Shown here: piece after piece, positions 44,818 through 56,319 of the stretch
Position numbering within the stretch: the first letter of the stretch is position 1
How the letters are laid out: every line of letters starts with the position of its first letter
Origin: Phenylobacterium sp.
GTDB lineage: Bacteria; Pseudomonadota; Alphaproteobacteria; Caulobacterales; Caulobacteraceae
Assembly: GCF_030646615.1 (NCBI RefSeq)
Contig: NZ_JAUSLG010000012.1
Coordinates: forward strand, 1 to 64,000
DNA: 64,000 bases
Direction: 5' to 3'
Translations under genes and position numbers: made by a program
The notes under the pieces: model-generated
Seen by the model: only the letters and a program-made list of their open reading frames with translations
Database searches by the model: none
Told to the model about the DNA's origin: nothing

Positions 44818-47715
44818 TTAGAAGCGGAGCTTCACACCCGCATAGGCCTGACGGCCGAAGACGTCGTAGTAGGCCGGAACAGTATCCAGAGCCTGAGTGC
44901 CGGCCTGGCTGGTCGGGAAGAACGGGGGTTCTTCGTCGAACACGTTGTTCATGCCGAGATAGGTCTCGATGTTGTCCGTCGCGGCCCAGCGAACTTGGAA
45001 GTCGCTGTATACCTTGGCCTTGATGTCGACGATGGAGTCGCCGAACAGGTCCTCCGGCGCGCTCTTCGTCTTGCCGATATAACGCACGGTCCAGGAGGAG
45101 CGAACCGGCCCCATCGCCCAGGACAGGGTCGTATTGCCCTGCCGCTTGAGCCACCCCTGGTCGGAGGTGGAGCCGCCGGCCGCGCCGAGCAGGTCGAGGA
45201 CGTCGCCGCCCGGATAGGGCGTCTGCTCGGCCTTGTCGTAGAAGGTCCAGACGCTGTTGAGGTTGAGCGAACCCCAGCGTTCGGCGCCGGCGAAGATGTC
45301 GCCGATCATCAGGCCGTAGTTGACCTCCAGATCGACGCCCGCGATCTCGAGGCTCGCAATGTTCTGCACCTGGTCATTGACGTCGGTGAGGACATAGTTG
45401 GCGCCCGGGACGGCGGGGTCGCTGCCGCGCGTGATCTGGTTGCAGAAGATGTCACGCGCGCCGGCTTCCGAAGTGTAGCAGAGCTGCGCGATATTCTGGC
45501 GGCCAACCGTATTGATGACGCCTTCCAGTTCGATCTCGAAGCGGTCGACCGAAATGGTCAGATCCCGCGACCAGGTCGGCATGAAGTCGAACGAGCTGGC
45601 CTGGAACACCAGACCATAGGTCAGGGTGTCGGCGACTTCCGGCTTGAGGTCGGGGTTGCCGCCGACGAAGCCGGAGACACCTTGTTGAACCGTCAGCGGG
45701 GGGTTGTAGTTGCCGGGAACGCCAGCGGCCTGGCAGTTGGAGCGCAGGGTCGCATTGCTGTTCGACGCCCAGTTGATGCAGGGGTCAGCGATCGTGCCGA
45801 AGGTCTGGCTCACGCCGGTGACCTCGCCGAGAACCGGCGCACGAACCGCGCGGTTCTTCATCGCCCGGAAGCGAAGGCCCGAGACGGGCGACCAGTCACC
45901 ACCATACTTCCAGGTGTCGTAGGTCCCCACGTCGGAGCCGTCCGACCAGCGGTAGGCGGCTTCGACGTTCAGTTCCCGGGCGAAGGGCAGGTCGCGCAGG
46001 ATCGGAACCGTCGTCTCGAGGAAGAACTCGTCGGTCTTGAAGGAGGTTTCAGGGCTGTCGCTGATCTGGTTGCCCGTGGTCGTGCCCAGATTGATCTCGG
46101 TCGAATAGTCTTCGTACGAGGTGGTCCGGCGCGATTCGGCGCCGACCGCGATCTGCAGGGGGCCGGCCGGAAGATCGACAATCGAACCCGACAGGAACAC
46201 CAGGCCGTTCTCCAGCTCGCTGCGCGAGTTCACGCCGCCGGAGCGAACAAGCCAAGCCTGCTCTTCTGCGCTGTAGCCATCAAAGGGGTTGATCGGCACG
46301 CAGCCTTGGGCGCGGGCCAGCGGATCCACGCACTCATAGGTGCCGGGCGCGCCGGCGATGGGTTGGACGCGGAGACCGGCATAGAGGGCGTCACGCGCGA
46401 CGAGGCCGTTGGACTGGCCGTCAAACGTGGTGCGCCCCCACACATAGGAGGCTTCCCAGTTCCAGTCGCTGCCGAAGCCGCCAATGGTGTCGAAGTCGCC
46501 GCGCAGACCCACCACGCCGCGGATCGTCTGACGCAGGTTGTTGGAGCCCCGGTCGCCGAGACCGGAGAAGCGCTGCCACCAGGTGATTTCGCTATCGCCG
46601 TTGGCGAGGGCGAGGGCGCGAAGGTCGGCCGGCAGGAAGGGGTTGTCGGTGGGAATGGACGGCTCAATCAGGCCTGAGACGAGGTCCCCGTTCGACTGGA
46701 ACGGATGGGCCTCGAACGGGCCGTTGGTTTGCGACGAGCCATAGTTCAGCTCGGCGAAAGCCGTGATCCGATCGGTGATGGCGAAATCCGCGTCCGCCGC
46801 CAGCATGACCCGCTCGGTGGGGATCGCCAGGGTGCGCGCAGCGTTCCGGTTATAGCCGTGAGTCGCCACGGCGAACGGAACCACGGCGCCATTGATGTAG
46901 GTGTAGCTGGGCGCCACGCCATCGACGAAGTAGCGACCGCTCTCCGGAACGCCCGAACGCGCGGCAGGACCGCGGACGGGGGCGCCCGGCGGCGACCAGA
47001 AGAAATCCTCGGCGCAGATATAGCGGTCAGCGCAGCTCACCAGGCCCTGGTAGTCGTACTGCAGGGTCAGGCCAGCGTGGCCGCCATCGAAGTTGCCGCC
47101 GAAACGGACGAAGGCGCTGGGGTTCTGGTTGTCGTGATTGTCGAGCGCTTCCCCGTAGGAGAAGCCCATCTCGACACCTTCAAAGTTCGTGTCGGTGATG
47201 ATGTTGACGACGCCAGACACCGCGTCGGCGCCGTAGATGGCCGAGGCGCCGCCGGTGATGACATCGATGCGCGAGATGTTGGCCGAGGGGATGGTGTTCA
47301 GGTCGACCGCGTTGGAGAAGATGGTGCCCGAGGGCGCCCGGCGGCCATTGATCAGAACCAGCGAGCGCGAAGAGCCCAGGTTCCGCAGGTTGATCACGTT
47401 GAGGCCCGAGGAGGTCGTGCCCGAGAAGGTCGATTGGGTCCGCGACGCGCCGAAGGAGGCCGAGAACTGCGGCAGGCTCACCAGCACGTCGGAGATGTTC
47501 TCCAGCCCCTGCTGCTCGAGCTTCTCTCTGCCGACCACCTGAACGGGCGCGGCCTCGACGAGATTCGGGCGCACGATGCGCGAACCGGTGACAACAAGTT
47601 CCTCGACTTCGGCGACCTGCTGCGCGGCAGCAGGCGACACGGCCATAACGGCGAACGCAGCGCCACAGATCATCGAGGACGCCAACAGGCGTTCTCGCTT
47701 GGATTTGATGTTCAA
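44818..47715 (-). CDS. TonB-dependent receptor (965 aa), probable peptide-type substrate
   Basis: The start is TTG at 47715, with GGAGG 9 bases upstream; the ATG-free longer frame from 47778 is less likely. The protein begins with a signal peptide (ASSMICGAAFAVMAVSPAAAQ) and VEELVVTGSRIVRP (TonB box-like). The plug (APVQVVGREKLEQQGLENISDVLVSLPQFSASF, INLRNLGSSRSLVLINGRR) is of the oar/large-receptor class. The barrel ends DVFGRQAYAGVKLRF. OppA lies directly upstream on the same strand (218-bp gap), so it may supply peptides to the Opp system. Confidence 0.93.
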   Translation of the reverse strand: MNIKSKRERLLASSMICGAAFAVMAVSPAAAQQVAEVEELVVTGSRIVRPNLVEAAPVQVVGREKLEQQGLENISDVLVSLPQFSASFGASRTQSTFSGTTSSGLNVINLRNLGSSRSLVLINGRRAPSGTIFSNAVDLNTIPSANISRIDVITGGASAIYGADAVSGVVNIITDTNFEGVEMGFSYGEALDNHDNQNPSAFVRFGGNFDGGHAGLTLQYDYQGLVSCADRYICAEDFFWSPPGAPVRGPAARSGVPESGRYFVDGVAPSYTYINGAVVPFAVATHGYNRNAARTLAIPTERVMLAADADFAITDRITAFAELNYGSSQTNGPFEAHPFQSNGDLVSGLIEPSIPTDNPFLPADLRALALANGDSEITWWQRFSGLGDRGSNNLRQTIRGVVGLRGDFDTIGGFGSDWNWEASYVWGRTTFDGQSNGLVARDALYAGLRVQPIAGAPGTYECVDPLARAQGCVPINPFDGYSAEEQAWLVRSGGVNSRSELENGLVFLSGSIVDLPAGPLQIAVGAESRRTTSYEDYSTEINLGTTTGNQISDSPETSFKTDEFFLETTVPILRDLPFARELNVEAAYRWSDGSDVGTYDTWKYGGDWSPVSGLRFRAMKNRAVRAPVLGEVTGVSQTFGTIADPCINWASNSNATLRSNCQAAGVPGNYNPPLTVQQGVSGFVGGNPDLKPEVADTLTYGLVFQASSFDFMPTWSRDLTISVDRFEIELEGVINTVGRQNIAQLCYTSEAGARDIFCNQITRGSDPAVPGANYVLTDVNDQVQNIASLEIAGVDLEVNYGLMIGDIFAGAERWGSLNLNSVWTFYDKAEQTPYPGGDVLDLLGAAGGSTSDQGWLKRQGNTTLSWAMGPVRSSWTVRYIGKTKSAPEDLFGDSIVDIKAKVYSDFQVRWAATDNIETYLGMNNVFDEEPPFFPTSQAGTQALDTVPAYYDVFGRQAYAGVKLRF

Positions 47716-47933
47716 GGTCAGATCCTCCAGCGGGCCAAACTCGCGTCCCTCGGACGCTCGTAGGGCCGCTCCCCACAAAACAGATTTCCCGCGGATCGAA
47801 GACCGACCCCGGTTACGTGTGAGTTACGGAGGTTACCGAAGGGGGGTCAACGGCCATTAACAAGCCGCAATGTATTCGACCCAGACCTGTCACATTGAGG
47901 ACACATAGAGGCCATGGCCAAGGCGCTTGACGA

Positions 47934-49625
47934 TCAATTCATGCCCCTATTTGGGGCCTCAGGGCCTTTCAGGCACAGATATCTCGTGCGGTGGTGGTCA
48001 ATTATGTTCCCGACCCAACCCGTCACTCGCGGACTGACCAGGGCCTTGCTGTTCAGGAAATAGACCGGGACGATGGGCGCATCGGCCAGCATGATACGTT
48101 CGGCCTCCGACAGATAGCCGGCGCGGATCGCCGCATCCGGCTCATTGTCGGCCTGGCGAAGCAGCGCGTCGTAGGTGGGGTTGCTGTAGTCCCCATAGTT
48201 CTGCGGCCCGGCCGAGGTCTGGTTCAGATAGAGGAAGCTCATGGCGTCGTTGTAGTCGGCCACCCAGCCGGCGTCGGCGATCTGGAAGTCGCGGGCCCGA
48301 TAGGCGGCATAGGCGATCTGGACTTCATTCTGGGCCAGGGAGAGATCGACCCCGACCTCCTTCAGATCCGCCTGGATGGCGGGCATGAACAGGGTCGGGT
48401 CCGGCGAGTTGCGGTGCTTGATCTCAAGCCTAAGGGGTCGGTCGGGCGTGTAGCCCGCTTCCGCCAGCAGCCGACGCGCCTCGGCCTGGCGTCGGGCCAG
48501 GGGCCAGCTCGCCCATTCCGGAAGCGGCGGCGATACATAGTTGGCGACGCCGGGCGGCACATAGTTGTAGGCCGGGGTCTGACCGCCGCGCAGCAGCTTT
48601 TCGGTGATGAATTCCCGGTCGATCGCCATGCTGATGGCCCGACGGACCCGGATGTCCTGCAGCGCCTCCACATTGGCGTTAAAGGCCAGATAGGCCACGC
48701 CGAGCCAGGTGTGGGTCTGGACGTAGTCGGGGATCTCCTCGCGCAGGAAGCCGATGCGGTTGGACTGGATGTCAAAATTCAGATCCAGCTCGCCACGCCG
48801 CACCCGGCGCTCTGCGCTCGCAGCGTCGGTGGTCGGATAATAGTAGACCTGATCGATACAGACCGACTCGGCCTCGTAGAAGCGTGGGTTCTTGATCAGC
48901 TTCACATAGTCGCCCAACCGCCAGGTCTCGACCGTGTAGGGGCCGTTGGAAACGATGTTCTGCGGCTGGACCCAGGCGTCGCCCAGCCTCTCCACCATGT
49001 GCTTGGGCACCGGGGACATGGTCTGGTGCTTGGCCACCTCGGGCAGGTAGGGCGCAGGATGGACGAGGCGAATCTCCAGGGTGCGTGGACCAATCGCCCG
49101 CACGCCGAGGGTCTCGGCCTCGGCCTGGCCCTCATTGATCGCCTGGGCGCCGGCGATGAAATAGAGCAGCGAGGCGTATTCCGACGCGGTCTCAGGGCGC
49201 AGGATACGCTGCAGGGAAAAGACGAAGTCGTCGGCCGTTAGCGGCTGGCCGTCAGACCACACCGCCTCGCGCAGATGGAAGGTCCAGACCAGCCCGTCCT
49301 CGCTCACGTCCCAGCGCTCGGCCATCCCCGGAACCGTCCCGCCGGCGGCGTCATCCTGGGTCAGGCCCATGAAGGCGTCCGACAGGATACGGCTTTCCCA
49401 GGTGCCGGTGGCCTTGTGCGGATCGAGCGTCGCCGGCTCCGAGCCGTTGCCCATCAGGATACAGACCTGCCCCTCCGGACAGTCGGGGCGGGCCGGCGCC
49501 TGCGGCGCGCAGGCGACGGTCGCGCCCAGGAACATGGAAACAAGCAGCGCCACGACGGCAGGCGGACACGAGAAGAGATTGCGCCGGACGCGGCGGACCT
49601 CTTCAATGAGGCTCAGAAAGATCAT
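47934..49625 (-). CDS. oppA: Oligopeptide ABC transporter substrate-binding lipoprotein
   Basis: A family-5 (SBP_bac_5) solute-binding protein of 563 residues. A long N-terminal helix ends LGATVAC, a lipobox, so it is membrane-anchored. Family segments: EPATLDPHKATGTWESRILSDAF, FHLREAVWSDGQPLTADDFVFSLQR, NGPYTVETWRLGDYVKLIKNPRF and IRVRRAISMAIDREFITEKLLRG. The permease genes oppBC are on the same strand but are separated by an oppositely oriented gene, which starts 10 bp from the oppA start. Confidence 0.93.
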   Translation of the reverse strand: MIFLSLIEEVRRVRRNLFSCPPAVVALLVSMFLGATVACAPQAPARPDCPEGQVCILMGNGSEPATLDPHKATGTWESRILSDAFMGLTQDDAAGGTVPGMAERWDVSEDGLVWTFHLREAVWSDGQPLTADDFVFSLQRILRPETASEYASLLYFIAGAQAINEGQAEAETLGVRAIGPRTLEIRLVHPAPYLPEVAKHQTMSPVPKHMVERLGDAWVQPQNIVSNGPYTVETWRLGDYVKLIKNPRFYEAESVCIDQVYYYPTTDAASAERRVRRGELDLNFDIQSNRIGFLREEIPDYVQTHTWLGVAYLAFNANVEALQDIRVRRAISMAIDREFITEKLLRGGQTPAYNYVPPGVANYVSPPLPEWASWPLARRQAEARRLLAEAGYTPDRPLRLEIKHRNSPDPTLFMPAIQADLKEVGVDLSLAQNEVQIAYAAYRARDFQIADAGWVADYNDAMSFLYLNQTSAGPQNYGDYSNPTYDALLRQADNEPDAAIRAGYLSEAERIMLADAPIVPVYFLNSKALVSPRVTGWVGNIIDHHRTRYLCLKGPEAPNRGMN

Positions 49626-49635
49626 GAGGCAACCG

Positions 49636-50184
49636 ATGACAGGTTTTTGGACCGGGGCAAGACTCGGGCTGGGGCTGGCTGCTGCGAGCGCGCTGGCGCC
49701 GATGGCGGTTCTGGCGCAGACGCCGGCCTCCCCGCCCGGCCGGGCGGCGGTCCTCCAATCGCTGCTGGACTGCCGTAGCCTCAGCGAGGATTCGGCCCGT
49801 CTGGCCTGTTACGATCAGGCCGCCGGCGCCATGGATCAGGCCGAGGCCCAGGGCGATATCGTCGTGGTCGATCGGGAACAGGCGCGCAATGTGCGCCGCC
49901 AGGCCTTTGGCTTCTCCCTGCCCTCACTGGCCCTGTTCGAGCGGGGCGAAGCCCCCGACGATATCGACAATGTGACCGGCGTCGCCAAGCGCGCCTATCA
50001 GGCCGCCAGCGGCAAGTGGGTGATCGAACTGGAGGACGGGGCGGTCTGGCAGCAGACCGACACCGAGAAGCTCGTCCGTCGGCCGCGCCCAGGAACCAAG
50101 GTTGAGATCCGCAAGGCCTCCATGGGCAGCTTCTTCATGAACCTGGACGGCCAGCGCGCCGTGCGAGCCCAGCGGGTCGAATAG
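49636..50184 (+). CDS. Exported protein of unknown function (182 aa) between oppA and oppC
   Basis: ATG at 49636 follows GAGG at 49626; ATG at 49624 is an alternative. The N-terminus (WTGARLGLGLAAASALAPMAVLAQ) is a signal peptide. The mature part begins LLDCRSLSEDSARLACYDQAAG, a Cys-pair pattern seen in several small periplasmic proteins. It continues with a beta-rich half (GKWVIELEDGAVWQQTDTEKLVRRPRPGTKVEI). No function is known. Its start lies 10 bp from the oppA start, so the two genes share a promoter region. Confidence 0.75.
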   Translation: MTGFWTGARLGLGLAAASALAPMAVLAQTPASPPGRAAVLQSLLDCRSLSEDSARLACYDQAAGAMDQAEAQGDIVVVDREQARNVRRQAFGFSLPSLALFERGEAPDDIDNVTGVAKRAYQAASGKWVIELEDGAVWQQTDTEKLVRRPRPGTKVEIRKASMGSFFMNLDGQRAVRAQRVE

Positions 50185-50200
50185 GCGCCGCGGGCCTCGT

Positions 50201-51109
50201 CTACCGGTCCTTCGGGTCGATGGCGTCGCGCAGGCCGTCGCCGATGAAGTTGAAGCTCATCAGGGTGACCACCATGGTGAGCGAGGGGAAGACCAGCAGC
50301 CACCAGGCCAGCTCCATGTCCTGCGCCCCATTGGCGATCAAGGTGCCAAGCGAGGCCATGGGCGGCTGCACCCCCAGCCCCAGGAACGACAGGAAGCTCT
50401 CGGCCAGGATCACGGCCGGGATGGTCAGGGTCACATAGACGACCACAGGTCCCAGCAGGTTGGGGATGATGTGCTTGGCGATGATGCCGCCGTCGCCCAG
50501 GCCGGCGGCGCGGGCGGCCTCGACAAACTCCTTGTGCTTCAGCGACAGGGTCTGGCCCCGCACGATCCGCGACATGGTCAGCCATTCCACAGCCCCGATG
50601 GCCACGAAGATCAGGATGATGTTCGAGCCAAAGGTGACCATCAGCAGGATGACGAAGAAGATGAAGGGAAGCGAATAGAGCACGTCGACGACGCGCATCA
50701 TGATCTCGTCGATCCGCCCGCCCAGATAGCCGGCCACAGCGCCCCAGACGACGCCGATGATCAGGGAGACCGAGGTGGCCACCAGACCGATGGCCAGCGA
50801 AACCCGCAAGCCCGTCAACAGCCGCGCCAGCAGGTCGCGCCCCAGGGAGTCGGCGCCCAGCAGGTGGCCCTGGGTGAGCGGCGGCGCCCAGACGTGATCC
50901 TTGTTGATCTGATCATAGGCGAACGGCGTGAAGAACGGCCCGATGACGGCGGCCAGAACCAGCACGCCCAGGACGATCATGCCCCCCACGGCGGCCTTGT
51001 TGCGCAGCAGGCGGCGCTGGGCGTCGTCCCACAGGCTGCGCCCGCGGGCGGCCTTCTCCATGGTCTCGGCGCCCCGGCGCGAGCCGGGCGTCAGGATGGT
51101 CCCGGTCAT
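50201..51109 (-). CDS. oppC: Oligopeptide ABC transporter permease OppC
   Basis: A 302-residue BPD_transp_1 permease with a cytoplasmic N-terminus and six TM segments. EAA-like loop: EFVEAARAAGLGDGGIIAKHIIPNLLGPVVVY. The N-terminal periplasmic segment (YDQINKDHVWAPPLTQGHLLGADSLGRDLLAR) matches the OppC/DppC class. It overlaps oppB by 4 bases, so the pair is translationally coupled. ATPase genes are absent nearby. Confidence 0.94.
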   Translation of the reverse strand: MTGTILTPGSRRGAETMEKAARGRSLWDDAQRRLLRNKAAVGGMIVLGVLVLAAVIGPFFTPFAYDQINKDHVWAPPLTQGHLLGADSLGRDLLARLLTGLRVSLAIGLVATSVSLIIGVVWGAVAGYLGGRIDEIMMRVVDVLYSLPFIFFVILLMVTFGSNIILIFVAIGAVEWLTMSRIVRGQTLSLKHKEFVEAARAAGLGDGGIIAKHIIPNLLGPVVVYVTLTIPAVILAESFLSFLGLGVQPPMASLGTLIANGAQDMELAWWLLVFPSLTMVVTLMSFNFIGDGLRDAIDPKDR

Positions 51110-52029
51110 GACAGTCTCACGCGCGGATCGAGAACCGCGTGCAGCAGGTCGGCGATCAGGTTCAGAATCAGGATCAGGGCGGCGTAGAAGATCACCATGC
51201 CCATGACCACGGTGTAGTCGCGCTGGAGCGCGCTGATGACGAAGAACTTGCCCAGGCCCGGCAGGTTGAAGATCTTCTCCACCACCAGCGAGCCGGTGAT
51301 CAGGCCCGCCGCCGCCGGCCCCAGATAGCTCACCAGGGGCAGGATGGCCGCGCGCAGGGCGTGGCGCCGCACGATCCGATTTTCCGGCAGCCCCTTGGCC
51401 CGGGCGGTGCGGATATAGTTGGAGCGCAGCACCTCGACCATGCCGGCCCGGGTCAGCCGCGAGATGATCGCCACCTGCGGCAGGGTCAGGACCACTATGG
51501 GCAGGATCAGGTTGGGCAGCGCGCCCCCGTTCCAGCCGGCGCTGGGCAGCCAGCCGAGCTTCGAGGCGATCACCAGGACCAGGATCGGCGCGGTGACGAA
51601 GGTGGGTATGCAGACCCCGAGAATGGCGACGGTCATCACCACATAATCGGTGGTCTGGTTCTGTCTCAGGGCCGCCAGCACGCCAAGGCTGACGCCAATG
51701 AGCGTGGCCAGGATGATGGACGACAGGCCGAGCGTCAGGCTGACGCGGTAGTTCTCCTGCAGGATCTGCAGGACGGTCTTGTCCTTGTATTTCAGCGACG
51801 GCCCGAGATCGCCCTGGACCACGCCGGCCAGATAGGCGCCGTACTGTTCGTGCAGCGGGCGGTCCATGCCGTACTTGGCCATGACATTGGCCTCGATCTC
51901 CGGCGACAGCTTGCGGTCGCCGTCGAACGGGCTGCCCGGGGCGGCGCGCATCATGAAGAAGGCGACGGTGACCACCAGGAACAAGGTCGGGATCGCGATG
52001 AGAAGGCGTCGGCCTATGAAACGCAACAT
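51106..52029 (-). CDS. oppB: Oligopeptide ABC transporter permease OppB
   Basis: A 307-residue permease of the OppB/DppB class: MLRFIGRRLLIAIPTLFLVVTVAFFMMRAAPGSPFD (in parts) and a conserved EAA loop (YIRTARAKGLPENRIVRRHALRAAILPLVSYL). ATG at 52029 begins the family N-terminus; the longer frame from 52110 adds 27 residues lacking homology. Six TM segments are visible. oppC follows with a 4-base overlap. Confidence 0.94.
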   Translation of the reverse strand: MLRFIGRRLLIAIPTLFLVVTVAFFMMRAAPGSPFDGDRKLSPEIEANVMAKYGMDRPLHEQYGAYLAGVVQGDLGPSLKYKDKTVLQILQENYRVSLTLGLSSIILATLIGVSLGVLAALRQNQTTDYVVMTVAILGVCIPTFVTAPILVLVIASKLGWLPSAGWNGGALPNLILPIVVLTLPQVAIISRLTRAGMVEVLRSNYIRTARAKGLPENRIVRRHALRAAILPLVSYLGPAAAGLITGSLVVEKIFNLPGLGKFFVISALQRDYTVVMGMVIFYAALILILNLIADLLHAVLDPRVRLS

Positions 52030-52146
52030 GTGGGCTGGGCTGGTCTTTCGCTGGCGCCGCGGGTGCTCGCCGGGCGTTGCGAAACTTCCATCGCGCCCCG
52101 ATGATGTCAAACAAAGCCGAAAGAGCGTCGTTTACGTCAGGACCCC

Positions 52147-52554
52147 ATGACACCGTTTCGCCAGGTCACCGACCAGTTTTCCACCAGCCCGCAAATCTCC
52201 GAGGCCGACGTGGCCGCCGCCGCCGCGCAGGGTTTCGTGCTGATCATCAACAATCGGCCAGACGGCGAAGACCCGGCCCAGCCGACCGGCGCCGCCATCG
52301 AGGCCGCCGCCCGATCGGCGGGCCTGGACTATGTGGCGATCCCCGTTCGGGGCGGGCCGACCATCGAACAGGTGGCCGCCGTGCGCGAGGCGATTGACCA
52401 GGCCGACGGGCCGGTGCTGGCCTATTGCCGCTCGGGCACCCGCTCCATCGTCACCTGGGCCCTCGGCCAGGCCCAGGCCGGAGCCCTGGAGCCCGACAAG
52501 CTTATCGCGCTGGGCGCTGCGGCCGGCTACGACCTGTCTGGCGTCGTCGGCTAG
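52147..52554 (+). CDS. TIGR01244/DUF442 family phosphatase-like sulfur transferase
   Basis: The 135-residue protein has the compact dual-specificity phosphatase fold of the DUF442 family. QISEADVAAAAAQGFVLIINNRPDGED is followed by the P-loop CRSGTRS. Family members are often fused to or near metallo-beta-lactamase-fold hydrolases linked to sulfide oxidation. Here an MBL-fold gene follows at 52792. Its stop overlaps the antisense small lipoprotein by 3 bases. Confidence 0.9.
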   Translation: MTPFRQVTDQFSTSPQISEADVAAAAAQGFVLIINNRPDGEDPAQPTGAAIEAAARSAGLDYVAIPVRGGPTIEQVAAVREAIDQADGPVLAYCRSGTRSIVTWALGQAQAGALEPDKLIALGAAAGYDLSGVVG

Positions 52555-52709
52555 GGCAGGTCGGCCAGGCTGACCCGCGCAGCCATGGCCGACGGCTCGG
52601 CTTCGCAGCTGGCCAGCGCCAGGGTGAGTTGCGCCGCCATGAGACAGAGGACGGCGAAGGCTGCGCGCTGGAGCCGTTTTGAGACATATATGGCCGTATC
52701 CGCGATCAT
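52551..52709 (-). CDS. Candidate small lipoprotein (52 aa), shorter than usual ORF cut-offs
   Basis: On the minus strand ATG at 52709 is preceded by GAAGAGG with 8 bases of spacing. The frame encodes MIADTAIYVSKRLQRAAFAV, then CLMAAQLTLALASC, a hydrophobic stretch ending in a lipobox-like LALASC, then a short acidic tail ending in LADLP. Third-codon positions are mostly G or C. Its stop overlaps the 52147 gene end. The evidence is a ribosome site and signal-like sequence only; it may be a small entericidin-like lipopeptide. Confidence 0.45.
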   Translation of the reverse strand: MIADTAIYVSKRLQRAAFAVLCLMAAQLTLALASCEAEPSAMAARVSLADLP

Positions 52710-52791
52710 GTTCGACACCTCTTCCGCCACTTGGGGGAAGACACCGCAACAAGGGCGCCGCCTTTAGCCCGCCTCTTGGAGTCCGCCGCCG

Positions 52792-53691
52792 ATGATCCCC
52801 TATGTCCGCGACATCACGTTCGAATACGGCGTCTGCGATCAGGTCTCGCCGCTGATCCGGCGGGTCATCGCCCGCAATCCGGGACCGTTCACCTTTACCG
52901 GCACCGGCACCTATATCGTCGGCCGCGGCCAGGTGGCGGTCATCGATCCCGGCCCCGATCTGCCTGAACATCTCGAGGCGATCCTGGCGGCCCTGGAGCC
53001 CGGGGAGCAGGTGTCCCACATCCTGGTCACCCACCACCACAGCGACCATTCGCCCCTCGCCGGCCCGCTGAAGGATAAGACCGGCGCGTCGATCTATGGC
53101 TGCGCCGTCGGCGTGCAGGCCGAGGAGTCGACCATCCGCACCGAGGCCGGCGCGGACTTCGGCTTTTCGCCCGACATCAGCCTCTGTGGCGGCGGACAGA
53201 TCATCGAAGGGCAAGGCTGGACGCTGGAGGCCGTAGCCACGCCAGGTCACACCTCCAACCACATCTGCTTTGGCCTGAAGGAGGAGAACGCCCTGTTCTC
53301 CGGTGACCACATCATGGGCTGGTCGACCACGGTAATCACCCCGCCGGACGGGGACATGACCGACTATATGGAGAGCCTGGAGCGGGTGAAGGCCCGCGGC
53401 TACGAGGTGCTCTGGCCCACCCATGGCCCGCCGATCCGCGACGTCACCCCGTTCATCGAGGCCTATGCCGCCCACCGCCGGGCGCGGGAAGCCCAGGTGC
53501 TGGCCGCGGTGAAGGACGGTCACGGCAAGATCGTCGAGATGGTGCCGGTGCTCTATGCCGACGTCGATCCGCGCCTGCACCCGGCCGCCGCCCGCTCGGT
53601 GCTGGGCCACATGATCGACCTGGTCCGCCGCGGCAAGGTGGTCACCGACGGGGCCCCGGGCATCGACAGCCTCTATCGCCCCGCCAGCTGA
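52792..53691 (+). CDS. Metallo-beta-lactamase-fold hydrolase
   Basis: The 299-residue protein shows the MBL metal motif THHHSDHSP, followed by TPGHTSNHICFGL and GDHIMGWSTTV. The overall pattern, including the late PTHGPPI and a C-terminal winged-helix-like helical part, fits the LACTB2-like hydrolases. A nuclease or thioester-hydrolase role is possible, not shown. A DUF442-type phosphatase gene precedes it. Confidence 0.88.
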   Translation: MIPYVRDITFEYGVCDQVSPLIRRVIARNPGPFTFTGTGTYIVGRGQVAVIDPGPDLPEHLEAILAALEPGEQVSHILVTHHHSDHSPLAGPLKDKTGASIYGCAVGVQAEESTIRTEAGADFGFSPDISLCGGGQIIEGQGWTLEAVATPGHTSNHICFGLKEENALFSGDHIMGWSTTVITPPDGDMTDYMESLERVKARGYEVLWPTHGPPIRDVTPFIEAYAAHRRAREAQVLAAVKDGHGKIVEMVPVLYADVDPRLHPAAARSVLGHMIDLVRRGKVVTDGAPGIDSLYRPAS

Positions 53692-53704
53692 CGGACGCTA
53701 AACC

Positions 53705-56026
<2,322 letters not shown>

Positions 56027-56183
56027 CAGTCGCCTCCCTTTAGATTATCGGTGTTTGGTTGAGACCTAAGCTAGATTTGCCGGGCGTCCAAGGCAACGCC
56101 AGTCGCTTGCCTGGGGCGCAAAGGGAATGGCCTGCCCTTTGGAGGGTGACAGGGGCCAGGCCTTGGGTTAAATCAGCCCCATC

Positions 56184-56267
56184 ATGTCTCCGAACGCCGC
56201 CACCTATCTCTTTTGGTATTTTGGCTATCCGACGCCCCTGGCGACGGACGGAGTTCTGCTGACGTGA
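56184..56267 (+). CDS. Aromatic leader peptide of the DAHP synthase attenuator (27 aa)
   Basis: ATG at 56184 opens a 27-codon frame ending TGA at 56265-56267. It contains TYLFWYFGY: three Tyr, two Phe and one Trp within nine residues. Nothing comparable occurs in the surrounding DNA. Such a peptide lets ribosome stalling at starved aromatic codons control a downstream terminator. A terminator follows 28 bases after its stop, and the DAHP synthase starts 102 bases after it. Confidence 0.85.
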   Translation: MSPNAATYLFWYFGYPTPLATDGVLLT

Positions 56268-56295
56268 CCCAGACGTAAGAAGAACCTCAACCGCC

Positions 56296-56319
56296 GCCGC
56301 CGATCCGGCGGCTTTTTTT
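56296..56319 (+). terminator. Attenuator terminator upstream of the DAHP synthase gene
   Basis: A 7-bp stem (GCCGCCG at 56296-56302 with CGGCGGC at 56306-56312), with a very short loop or as 6 bp with a 5-base loop, is followed by seven T (56313-56319). Upstream GGCGACGG-ACGG (56240-56251) could pair with the left arm, giving the alternative antiterminator. Confidence 0.85.

Noticed and set aside
44797-46677. A 626-codon plus-strand frame opposite the second TonB receptor
   Set aside because: Antisense to a clear TonB receptor; the product has no signal, barrel or catalytic pattern.
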